64,000 nucleotides of DNA from CAVSRC01 sp963781775 (lineage in GTDB: Bacteria; Pseudomonadota; Alphaproteobacteria; Rhizobiales; Kaistiaceae): positions 186,001-250,000 of the forward strand of contig CAWAHE010000011.1 in the NCBI GenBank assembly GCA_963781775.1. The letters run 5' to 3'. Below the pieces are notes generated by a model. It did not search any database, was not told where the DNA came from, and worked only from the letters and a program-made list of their open reading frames with translations. Below are positions 35,123 through 42,848 of the stretch, piece after piece (position 1 is the first letter of the stretch; each line of letters opens with the position of its first letter). Both the position numbers and the translations under genes were made by a program.

Positions 35123-36117
35123 CGGTAGCGCACGCGCGGGTCGATCAGCGGGTAGCTGAGATCGATGATCAGCGAAGCGGTGGCAATGCCCACGATCGAA
35201 AGAAGCGTGATGCCCATGATGAGATTGTAGTCGGCCGAGTTGATCGCATTAAGGAGGAGATATCCGAGCCCCGGATAGCCAAACACCACCTCGGTAATGA
35301 GCGCCCCCTCAAAGATCGTGCCCAGCGACAACCCGAGATCGGTGACCTGGGGCAGCATGGTGTTGCGGATCAGATAGGAGAAGAGAATTTTCCGCTTGGG
35401 AAGCGCCGCGATCTCGGCGAAGCGCACGTAGTCGGACGAGCGCTCGGTCCCGGCGAGCGCCTTCGAAACGATGAAGCGAAAGGCGGTGGCGCCAATGACG
35501 ATGGAAAGAGCCGGCAGGAAGGCGTGATAAACCAGCGAGCCGAGATAGGCGAAGCTGAAGGACGGCGTGCCCTTGTCGCCGCCGACCAGCGGGAACAGCG
35601 GCAGATAATAGGTCAGCAGCATCAGCAGAATGAAAGCCAGAATGTAGTACGGCACGGGATAAACGGCGACGAGCGAGTGCTCGACGACGCGCGACCACCA
35701 GCGGTCGGGGAAATAGGCGGACAGCGCGCCGAGCACGATGCCGAGCACCCAGGCGATGATAGTCGACAGCCCGAGCAGTCCGACCGTCCACCACACGGCA
35801 TTGCCGATCATGGTCGTAACCGGCACCGGGAACGCGCTGAAGGACGGTCCGAGATCGCCGCGCAGCACACGGCCCCAGAAGCTCAGGTATTGGTCCAGCA
35901 TGGACCCCTGCAGACCGTACAGATCTTCCAGCGACTGCCGCAGGGCGAGCGTGCCCTCCGGCGACAGACTCTGGAACGCCGTCAGGCGCCCGAGCGCATT
36001 GTCGATCGGGTTGACCGGCGAAAGACGTGGAATGAGGAAGGTGAGCGTTACGCCGATGAAGATGACCAGAAGCCACTGCAAAAGGCGGGGAATGACATAC
36101 TCTTTGAGAAGGGTCAT
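35119..36117 (-). CDS. ABC importer permease (DppB/OppB-like)
   Basis: A 332-residue permease. It opens with the DppB pattern YVIPRLLQWLLVIFIGVTLTFLIPRLSPVNPID, followed by a soluble segment and five further helices. The EAA loop is SSDYVRFAEIAALPKRKILFSYLIRNTMLP, and FEGALITEVVFGYPGLGYLLLNAI is the usual family signature. It is separated from the binding-protein gene by 90 bases that contain a strong hairpin and overlaps the second permease gene. Confidence 0.92.
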   Translation of the reverse strand: MTLLKEYVIPRLLQWLLVIFIGVTLTFLIPRLSPVNPIDNALGRLTAFQSLSPEGTLALRQSLEDLYGLQGSMLDQYLSFWGRVLRGDLGPSFSAFPVPVTTMIGNAVWWTVGLLGLSTIIAWVLGIVLGALSAYFPDRWWSRVVEHSLVAVYPVPYYILAFILLMLLTYYLPLFPLVGGDKGTPSFSFAYLGSLVYHAFLPALSIVIGATAFRFIVSKALAGTERSSDYVRFAEIAALPKRKILFSYLIRNTMLPQVTDLGLSLGTIFEGALITEVVFGYPGLGYLLLNAINSADYNLIMGITLLSIVGIATASLIIDLSYPLIDPRVRYR

Positions 36118-36164
36118 GCCGTCGTGGCCACGATACTGGAATGAGTGCTCGGCGGTTTGCAGGC

Positions 36165-36194
36165 GGGCGTGGAGAGGCGGACCTCTCCACGCCC
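36165..36194 (-). terminator. Strong intercistronic hairpin after the binding-protein gene
   Basis: GGGCGTGGAGAGG and CCTCTCCACGCCC form a perfect 13-bp stem with a 4-base loop, 13 bases after the solute-binding-protein stop codon. No T-tract follows on the minus strand. This resembles stabilising or attenuating hairpins, such as the malE-malF element, that raise binding-protein level over permease level. Confidence 0.6.
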
Positions 36195-36207
36195 ATCGCG
36201 TTTACTT

Positions 36208-38109
36208 TTACTTGCCGGTGGACTTCAGGTCCTCGATGGCAAACTTGCCACCCTGGAACCAGTACAGCGGCATGTAGTCCGGGTGCTCGGCCGTCGGGAA
36301 TCCAGTCCAGTACTTCTCATCCCATGTGACGAACTTCTTGAAGCTGATGGTCGGGATAAAATACATCTGTTCCGTCCAGTACTTCAGGAAGTCGGCGACG
36401 AGCTGATGGTTCGCGTCGCTGTCGGGATCGAGAGCGGCCATCTTGTCGAGGAACTCGGCGATTTTCGGATCGTTGATCCGCTGGAAGTTGTTCGAACTTC
36501 CCTTCGACCGATAGTCCTGTCCAACCGGCACGTAGAGACGCGGATCCCAGGGCCGGATTTCGGACCAGCCGTCTCCCGAGGCAAGGGCCATGCTGTACCA
36601 CGGCGTGCTTACCTGGAACTGGCCGTTGACGTGGTTCTGGTCCCAGACGCTGCGCTCGAGCCCCTGCAGGTTCACGTCGATGCCGAAAGCAGACCACATA
36701 TCAGCCGCGGCATTGGCCATGCGGAAGGCGTCGTTCTCATCCGGGGGAGACTGGAGATTCATCTTCCACGGTTGACCGTCGGGCTTCAGCCACTTGCCAT
36801 TGGCGTCGCGCTTGAAGCCGTTCTTGACGAGCAGTGCCTCGGCCATGTCCGGGGCGAACTTCCACCAGCCCGTTCCGAACACCTCACGCGGCGTGCCGGG
36901 CACCTCGTAGCCTTCGCCCTTCGCCCATGCCGCGATCTTGTCCGGTACCGTCGGGTCGTACGGCTTGAACATCTTGCCGCCGCCGACATCGATTTCCAGG
37001 CCCTTCAGCCAGTCTTCGAGCGGGTCATGATAGAGCTTCCGCAACGACGCGGTCGGCGGCACCGGGAACGGCGTCACCTTGGCCACACCGCCGATATACG
37101 TCGTCTGCAAGTCGACGATGTCGATGGCAAGGGCCAGCGCCCAACGGACGTCCTTGTTCTGGTAGATCGGATCGTCTTCCATGTTGAAGACGAACTCGCG
37201 CGTGCTGACTTCGTTCGGGTAGGCCCACGGGAACTTCTTGTACCAGGACCTGGCCGTGGGTTCGCTCTCGAGCGTCTTCTTGAACGCCTCGAAGTCGGCG
37301 TCGAAATAGACGTCGAGCTCGCCACGCGACATCGCGATCGCCTTCTTGGCGCTGTCGCCGTAGAAGATCGTCAGCACGTTCTCGGGGCCGGCGTTTCCGG
37401 TAACGATGCCCGCCGGAGTCCGCTGCCAGTCGTCACGACGCTTGTACAATTCCCAATATCCGTTGGGATCCGACTTGACCGGAAGATAAGCACCAAGAAC
37501 GACGGGCGGATTATTCGTGTAGGTGGCGAGATCGTCGATCTTCTCGAAGACGTGCTTCGGCATCATGTAGATGCCGTTCCAGCGCGCCTCGAAGAGGTTG
37601 TGGAAGCGGGCATTCGGCTTTGTCAGCTTGAAGCGCACGCTGAATTCGCCCGTCTTCTCGATCGAATCCAGAAACTGCGTGAGCTGGGTGTGCCAGCCGT
37701 TGGCGGTCAGCTTGTCGTTGTCCTTGAGCGTCTGGACGGTATAGACGACGTCGTCGGCGGTGAACTGGACGCCGTCGCTCCAGTAGAGGTTGTCGCGCAG
37801 ATCGACATCCATCTGCGTGAAGTCGGCGTTGTATTTCGGGTCGGAAGCAGCGGCATCCATGATGCGCTTGCCGGTTTCCTGGTCCCGAATCCAGAACGTC
37901 TCCATCATCAGCGCGTGCCGATGCGGGTTGTGCGGGCCGTTTACCCACAGATTGTAATTGTCGATGACGCTATACCGGAAGATCTGGTCCATCACGAACA
38001 GTTTGTCGCGTGGGACGTCGACCGGCAGGCCGGACGATTGCGCTAGAGCGCCGCTCAGCGGCGCCAAAATCAGCGCAACCAAAAACAGCAGCTTGGTTTT
38101 GAGTCTCAT
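36208..38109 (-). CDS. Family-5 extracellular solute-binding protein
   Basis: A 633-residue periplasmic receptor with a signal peptide (MRLKTKLLFLVALILAPLSGALA). Family-5 (DppA/OppA) hallmarks include ALMMETFWIRDQETG, LRDNLYWSDGVQFTADDVVYTVQTL and a long second lobe. It is larger than peptide receptors of the DppA size (about 535), nearer to oligosaccharide-binding members. GGGAGG precedes the ATG at 38109. It is the first gene of the importer operon and is divergent from the sulfatase-like operon, which suggests that its ligand is the substrate of those enzymes. The ligand itself is unknown. Confidence 0.92.
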   Translation of the reverse strand: MRLKTKLLFLVALILAPLSGALAQSSGLPVDVPRDKLFVMDQIFRYSVIDNYNLWVNGPHNPHRHALMMETFWIRDQETGKRIMDAAASDPKYNADFTQMDVDLRDNLYWSDGVQFTADDVVYTVQTLKDNDKLTANGWHTQLTQFLDSIEKTGEFSVRFKLTKPNARFHNLFEARWNGIYMMPKHVFEKIDDLATYTNNPPVVLGAYLPVKSDPNGYWELYKRRDDWQRTPAGIVTGNAGPENVLTIFYGDSAKKAIAMSRGELDVYFDADFEAFKKTLESEPTARSWYKKFPWAYPNEVSTREFVFNMEDDPIYQNKDVRWALALAIDIVDLQTTYIGGVAKVTPFPVPPTASLRKLYHDPLEDWLKGLEIDVGGGKMFKPYDPTVPDKIAAWAKGEGYEVPGTPREVFGTGWWKFAPDMAEALLVKNGFKRDANGKWLKPDGQPWKMNLQSPPDENDAFRMANAAADMWSAFGIDVNLQGLERSVWDQNHVNGQFQVSTPWYSMALASGDGWSEIRPWDPRLYVPVGQDYRSKGSSNNFQRINDPKIAEFLDKMAALDPDSDANHQLVADFLKYWTEQMYFIPTISFKKFVTWDEKYWTGFPTAEHPDYMPLYWFQGGKFAIEDLKSTGK

Positions 38110-38332
38110 GTTGTCCTCCCAGGAAGCAATTAGGCTTGGCTGTCGCCCGCCGAGGGTCCGCTGAAGAGTCGCGCCCGGGTTTCCTCCCACGGGTCGGAGC
38201 GGAATTGGCGGCATGTCGTGGCTCGAATTATCCTCCCCTCATCAGATCAGGCGACCGTAGTCGTCGCTAACGCCGGCCCCCCGCGGTCGCGCGAAGCGCG
38301 ATCCCGCAGCGATTGCACGTCTGTCCGATCCA

Positions 38333-38362
38333 GCCATACCTACGGGCCGTTTGATCTGTCAA
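38333..38362 (-). promoter_or_regulatory. Putative promoter of the ABC importer operon
   Basis: On the minus strand TTGACA (38357-38362) and TATGGC (38333-38338) are separated by 18 bases. The -35 is the inner part of the mirrored element TTTTGATTGACA. The start codon of the binding protein lies about 220 bases further on, so a long leader is implied; no terminator-like structure is seen in it. Confidence 0.45.
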
Positions 38363-38450
38363 TCAAAATCGATCATTTTTGATAATTCGCAAGCGCAACA
38401 TAGTGATATTGCGACGCAATATGGTTGTATTTGATTGCTTTTGATTGACA
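38357..38450. promoter_or_regulatory. Divergent operator region with nested inverted repeats
   Basis: Three symmetries are stacked here. TGTCAATCAAAA (38357-38368) is repeated exactly inverted as TTTTGATTGACA (38439-38450). ATCAAAA and TTTTGAT (38362-38368, 38377-38383) form a local palindrome around 8 bases. ATATTGC-GAC-GCAATAT (38406-38422) is a perfect 7-3-7 palindrome almost central between the outer arms. In addition TTTGATTG occurs twice as a direct repeat (38430-38437 and 38440-38447), one helical turn apart. The region is AT-rich against its surroundings. It is the best-defined control region in the window; no regulator gene is adjacent. Confidence 0.75.
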
Positions 38451-38470
38451 CCTCCGCGATCGGGTATAGA
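38441..38470 (+). promoter_or_regulatory. Putative promoter of the sulfatase-like operon
   Basis: TTGATT (38441-38446) and TATAGA (38465-38470) are 18 bases apart on the plus strand. The -35 lies inside the right arm of the mirrored TTTTGATTGACA element, so a protein bound there would compete with RNA polymerase. Confidence 0.45.
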
Positions 38471-38662
38471 GTTCGTGGTGCTTGAGCCGGTTGAGGCTCT
38501 AGCAGCCATGGCGAGCGCACGGGGGTCGTTCGACCTCTCGCGGCGGGGGAATTCGCCACCACCGACGTCGTCTTCCGGCAAAAGCGGGAGAATTTGTTGA
38601 CGCTGGGCACGCCCGCGATCCGCGTTCGCGAGCCCGGCGAGGTCTTGTGAGGGAGGCGCAGG

Positions 38663-40153
38663 GTGCCGCGCGAGAAAAAGAAGATCGCCAAATACGGCCG
38701 TGGCGGAAGCCAGTCAGGCCGCGCCGCCAAGCCGGCGAGCCGCAGTGTGCGCGCGGCAAAGTCGCGCAAACGGCCTCCGAACATCCTGCTGATCGGGATC
38801 GATTCGCTGCGCGCGGACCACATGAGCCTCTACGGCTACCCGCGCCTGACAACGCCGCACATCGATGCCTTCGCACATGACGGCGCAACGTTCGAGCGCA
38901 CCTACAGCCCACACATCCCGACCACCAGTGCGTACGCATCGATGCTCACGGGTCGCGACTGCTTCGGCACGCAGGTCGTGGCGCTGCGCCACAAGGGCGG
39001 CCTGACGACCGAGATCAGGACGATGGCCGAAATTCTGCGCGACGAGGGCTACGACACGAGCTGCGTCGGATTTACCGGCAATCCCAGCTCACGCGGCTTC
39101 GACCGCTATTTTGACTATGCCGGCTGGGGCAGTTGGAACGAGGGACGCAGTCCCAAGGCGCAGAACCTCAACGACGTCGCCGTGCCGGAGCTCGATCGAC
39201 TGATCGATCAGGACCAGCCTTTCTTCCTCTTCCTTCGGCACATGGATCCGCACGCGCCCTATCTGCCGCCGGCACCGTTTGAGCGCATGTTCTATCACGG
39301 CAACGAGACCGACCCGTCGAACAAGTCGATGAAGCCGGTCATGGACTTCAAGCCGTTCTGCGATTTCTTCAAGTCGTGGATGCCACCGGGCATCTCCGAC
39401 AAGGACTATGTCATTGCCCAGTATGACGGCGCCATCGCTTATCTCGACGCGTGCCTGGCGACGCTTTTCACGCAGCTTGAGGCGCGCGGCGTCCTCGACG
39501 ACACCATCGTCGTCATCAATGGCGACCACGGCGAGACGCTATACGAGCATGAGTGCTGGTTCGATCATCACGGCATGTACGACAACGTGCTGCACGTGCC
39601 GCTTGTGATCCGCTATCCGGCGAAGGTGCCGGCCGGCCAGCGTGTGACCGGCTTCAACCAGCACAAGGATCTGCTGCCGACGCTGCTCGATCTGGCGGGC
39701 ATCAAGGTCGACGACCCGTTCGACGGTCGCAACCTGATGGAACTGATGCGCGGCAAGGCGAAGGATTTCGACCGCGAATTCTACATCACCGAGTGCACCT
39801 GGATGCGCAAGCACGGCTGGCGCACGCCGACCTGGAAGCTGATGATCGCGCTGGAACCGGACTTCCATTTCAAGCCTGAGGTGGAGCTATACGACATGGT
39901 CGCCGACCCGGACGAGAACAACAATCTCGCCAAGTCACGGCCGGACGTGGTGGACAGGTTGCGCAGGCGCATGGAGAAATGGATCGCGAAGCGGGAGAAG
40001 GAAACCGGCAAGCCCAATCCGATCCATCACCAGGGCGACTGGCACGGCAAGGAAGGCGTCGGCTCGTTCAAGTCGTCCAGACAGGCTTACAACACCCTGC
40101 ACATCGGCGACCCGAAGGCAGCGGCGAAACTTCAGGCACAGTCACGCAAATGA
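38663..40153 (+). CDS. Sulfatase-superfamily hydrolase/transferase with Thr at the nucleophile position
   Basis: A 496-residue member of the alkaline-phosphatase superfamily. Metal-binding segments are seen at ILLIGIDSLRADHMSLYG (Asp47), FLRHMDPHAPYLPP, and INGDHGETLYEH near residues 286-295. Where sulfatases have the formylglycine motif CxPSR, this protein reads TTSAY before SMLTG (Thr87 aligns with the Cys, Tyr91 with the Arg), so it is not a formylglycine sulfatase. A threonine nucleophile would fit phosphodiesterase, phosphotransferase or atypical sulfatase activity. There is no signal peptide; the first 38 residues are very lysine/arginine-rich. The start is a GTG preceded by GGGAGG. It is the first gene of a five-gene operon. 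Confidence 0.85.
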   Translation: MPREKKKIAKYGRGGSQSGRAAKPASRSVRAAKSRKRPPNILLIGIDSLRADHMSLYGYPRLTTPHIDAFAHDGATFERTYSPHIPTTSAYASMLTGRDCFGTQVVALRHKGGLTTEIRTMAEILRDEGYDTSCVGFTGNPSSRGFDRYFDYAGWGSWNEGRSPKAQNLNDVAVPELDRLIDQDQPFFLFLRHMDPHAPYLPPAPFERMFYHGNETDPSNKSMKPVMDFKPFCDFFKSWMPPGISDKDYVIAQYDGAIAYLDACLATLFTQLEARGVLDDTIVVINGDHGETLYEHECWFDHHGMYDNVLHVPLVIRYPAKVPAGQRVTGFNQHKDLLPTLLDLAGIKVDDPFDGRNLMELMRGKAKDFDREFYITECTWMRKHGWRTPTWKLMIALEPDFHFKPEVELYDMVADPDENNNLAKSRPDVVDRLRRRMEKWIAKREKETGKPNPIHHQGDWHGKEGVGSFKSSRQAYNTLHIGDPKAAAKLQAQSRK

Positions 40154-40208
40154 GCCGCTGAGCGCCACCAAATCCGGCCGTCAACGCGTTTCCCGAAAGG
40201 ACGTCAGC

Positions 40209-41198
40209 ATGCCCGTCAACGTCGTCGTCGTAGGCCTCGGCAACATCGGCAACAACCACGCCCGCGTCTACACCGAGCACCCCGAAGTCTCGGTGATCGG
40301 CGTGTGCGATATCATCGAGGATCGCGCCAAGGAGGCCGCCCGGCGCTACAACTGCCAGGCCTTCACCTCCGTCGACGAGATGCTCGCCGCCAACCTCCCG
40401 ATCGATTTCGCCAGCGTGTGCAGCGCCGGCGTGGAGAACGGCGGCGACCACTACAAGCCGACCATGCAGCTCCTCAACGCCGGCATCCCGGTGCTCGGCG
40501 AGAAGCCCATCTCCAACAACATTCGCGAAGCCGAGGAGATGGTGGCGCTCGCCAAGCAGAAGGGGCTCCGCTACGGCGTTAATCTCAATCATCGCTTCAC
40601 CCCGGCCGCACTGCGGCTGAAGGAGTGGCTGGAAGCCGGCCGCCTCGGGACGGTCAATATCGTCAACATGACCATGTGGATCAACAATCCGAACGAGAGC
40701 TCGCCCTATTTCCACATGCGCGCGCTTCACCCGCACTCGATCGACGTGATGCGCTACTTCTGCGGCGACATCGCAAAGGTTCAGGCTTTCATGAAAAAGG
40801 GCGAGGGCCGCAAGATCTGGTCGAACGCTCAGGTCAACATGCAGTTCAAGAACGGCATCATCGGCCACCTTACCGGCTCCTACGATGCCGGTGGCAGCTA
40901 CGGGCTTGAGCGACTCGAGCTGGTCGGCTCCGAGGCCCGCGTGGTCCTGCTCGATGCCTGCGAACAGCTCGAATTTTATCCGCGCCGGTCGCAGCAGGTG
41001 GAACGCTACTCCTATCTCGGCGGCATGATGAAGTTCCCCGAGACTTTCGGCAGCCGCATCGGCCGCTGGGTCGAACAGAACATGGAAGCCGCCAAGCCGG
41101 ACGAGATCGACGGCTCTGGCGAGGAAGCGCTGAAGGCGCAACGCGTCATCGAGGCCGCGATCACCTCGTGGGAAACCGGGAGTGTGGTCGAACTCTGA
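40209..41198 (+). CDS. Gfo/Idh/MocA-family oxidoreductase, copy 1
   Basis: A 329-residue NAD(P)-dependent dehydrogenase. The Rossmann motif is VVGLGNIGNNHARVY (residues 8-21), the catalytic lysine motif is GEKPIS (EKP, 98-100), and NHRFTPAA follows. Family members oxidise or reduce a hydroxyl on sugars, inositols or glycosides. It shares long near-identical stretches with the second copy in this operon, for example MWINNPNESSPYFHM, PHSIDVMRYFCGDIAKVQ and GQVNMQF-type segments. Its stop codon overlaps the next start as TGATG. The sugar specificity cannot be read from the sequence. Confidence 0.9.
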   Translation: MPVNVVVVGLGNIGNNHARVYTEHPEVSVIGVCDIIEDRAKEAARRYNCQAFTSVDEMLAANLPIDFASVCSAGVENGGDHYKPTMQLLNAGIPVLGEKPISNNIREAEEMVALAKQKGLRYGVNLNHRFTPAALRLKEWLEAGRLGTVNIVNMTMWINNPNESSPYFHMRALHPHSIDVMRYFCGDIAKVQAFMKKGEGRKIWSNAQVNMQFKNGIIGHLTGSYDAGGSYGLERLELVGSEARVVLLDACEQLEFYPRRSQQVERYSYLGGMMKFPETFGSRIGRWVEQNMEAAKPDEIDGSGEEALKAQRVIEAAITSWETGSVVEL

Positions 41199-41932
41199 TG
41201 TCGCTGGTCACTGTCATCGGCCGAGGGCATTCCGGCACGCGCACCATTTCGCATACGCTCTATGCGAGCGGCGTCTACATGGGACGGACGCTCAATGCAT
41301 CCGGCGATCTCGTTCCGCCACAGGCCATGTATGACGCCTGCCAGATCTTCGCGCGCTACGTCGATCACGTTGGCGGCCTGGAATGGGATTTCAGCCGCGC
41401 CATTGCGGCGGAGATCCCGGACGAGTTCACCCGGCTCATCGAGGAATATCTGCGCTCCGTTCTTGACAGCAAGGCGGAGCACCGCGGCTGGAAGATTCCG
41501 GAGACCACCCTGGTCTATCCGTGGATTGCCCGGATGTTCCCCGACGCGAAATACATCCACTGGCTCCGCGACCCGCGCGACTGCATCCTCGCGGGCCACA
41601 AGACCGACGACATCGGCGAATTCGGGATCGCCTATCCACAAACCGACGACGAGCGCCGACGCCGCGCGATCTCGTGGAAGTACCAGTACGATCTCATGAG
41701 CGCGACGCCGAAGCCCAAAGCCTGGACGGAAGTGCGCCTCGAGGACTTCGTCCTCCACCAGGAGGACACGCTGCGCAGGCTCGAATCGTTTCTGGGCTAT
41801 CCGCTGGGCCGTATCATCGTGCGTGCGGACACGCTCGGACGATGGAAACAGGACACCGGCGTCCACGACTTCGATTTCCTGGAGCCGGCGATGCGCGCCT
41901 GCGGCTACGACGTGCCAACGGTTGGAGCGTGA
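41198..41932 (+). CDS. Sulfotransferase-fold protein
   Basis: A 244-residue cytoplasmic protein. Residues 8-15 (GRGHSGTR) form the 5'-phosphosulfate-binding loop of PAPS-dependent sulfotransferases, and HWLRDPRDCI (121-130) provides the 3'-phosphate-binding Arg/Ser-type region, here with Asp-Cys following the RDPR core. The C-terminal part has VRLEDFVLHQEDTLRRLESFLG, the usual C-terminal element of the family. It may transfer sulfate to, or simply bind, the pathway substrate. Translation is coupled to the upstream dehydrogenase by a TGATG overlap. A sulfotransferase beside a sulfatase-like gene and an importer is unusual. Confidence 0.75.
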   Translation: MSLVTVIGRGHSGTRTISHTLYASGVYMGRTLNASGDLVPPQAMYDACQIFARYVDHVGGLEWDFSRAIAAEIPDEFTRLIEEYLRSVLDSKAEHRGWKIPETTLVYPWIARMFPDAKYIHWLRDPRDCILAGHKTDDIGEFGIAYPQTDDERRRRAISWKYQYDLMSATPKPKAWTEVRLEDFVLHQEDTLRRLESFLGYPLGRIIVRADTLGRWKQDTGVHDFDFLEPAMRACGYDVPTVGA

Positions 41933-42001
41933 ACGACGGAAGATGGCGCTGCCGCCGGGTGCTGCGGACCGAACCGACGTAACATAAGGGAGTGATTGGC
42001 C

Positions 42002-42799
42002 ATGAAACTGGGCGCAAACACGGTGCTCTTTGGCGGGCACGACATGGAGACCGCCTTCCGCTGCCTGGCGATGGCCGGCTATGACGGCGTCGAGATCTCC
42101 GCCATCGACGGAATGAGCGAGCACCTTGTGCTCTCGCGCTGGCGCGAGATCGCGCCCGAGATCAAGCGGCTGGCGAGCACTTACGGCTTGCAGCTCCTGG
42201 CGATGGAGCAGCCCCGCCGGGATCACGACATCATGGAAAACGCCTTCCAGGCGGCTGTCGAGACCGGCATCCCGATCGTCAATTGCGGCCCCGGCGGCAA
42301 GACCGGCGACGAGGCCAGCCTTCAGGAGTCGATAGACCAGTTGGGCAAGCTGTCGCAGATGGCCGAGCGATACGGCGTAACACTCTGCGTGAAGGCGCAT
42401 GTCGGGCAGGCCGTCTACAACACGCCGACCACGCTTCAGGTGATGAAGGCAATCTCCTCACCCGCCTTCGGCATCGACATGGACCCCTCGCACATCTACC
42501 GCGCCAACGAGAATCCGGTCGAGGCGATCGCCGCGGTCATCTCACGCGTCAAGCATGTCCACATCCGCGATTGCAAGGGCCGCCAGCAGGGCCCCGGAAA
42601 GCCGGAAGATCAGGCCAACGGCCGTGGCGATATCGATCTGGTCGGCTATATCCGGACGCTGCATGAGGGCGGCTACGACGGCCCGTTGAATCTCGAAGTC
42701 ATCGGCGCGAAGGAATACTCGGTAGAGCAGTGCTGTTCGATCGCGGCCGAGTCGCGCGGGCACATGCAAGCCTGCCTTCAGGCCTGCGGCGCCCGCTGA
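42002..42799 (+). CDS. Sugar phosphate isomerase/epimerase-like TIM-barrel protein
   Basis: A 265-residue protein of the AP-endonuclease-2/xylose-isomerase-like superfamily. Expected metal ligands appear in order: the acid region around GYDGVEISAIDG, LCVKAHVG, GIDMDPSHIYR, KHVHIRDCKG and LNLEVIG near the C-terminus. Family members include IolE-type dehydratases, tagatose and 3-keto-sugar epimerases and 3-keto-glycoside lyases, often encoded with Gfo/Idh dehydrogenases as here. AAGGGAG lies about 9 bases before the ATG at 42002. I infer that it acts on the keto product of one of the flanking dehydrogenases. Confidence 0.85.
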   Translation: MKLGANTVLFGGHDMETAFRCLAMAGYDGVEISAIDGMSEHLVLSRWREIAPEIKRLASTYGLQLLAMEQPRRDHDIMENAFQAAVETGIPIVNCGPGGKTGDEASLQESIDQLGKLSQMAERYGVTLCVKAHVGQAVYNTPTTLQVMKAISSPAFGIDMDPSHIYRANENPVEAIAAVISRVKHVHIRDCKGRQQGPGKPEDQANGRGDIDLVGYIRTLHEGGYDGPLNLEVIGAKEYSVEQCCSIAAESRGHMQACLQACGAR

Positions 42800-42848
42800 C
42801 CTGGATCGCCCCGTCGGCGTGAGGCAGCGGAATTCCCTGGAGAACAAT

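Noticed and set aside
38357..38450. Inverted repeats considered as ends of an insertion sequence
   Set aside because: The arms are only 82 bases apart, enclose no transposase, and sit at -35 positions of two divergent operons.
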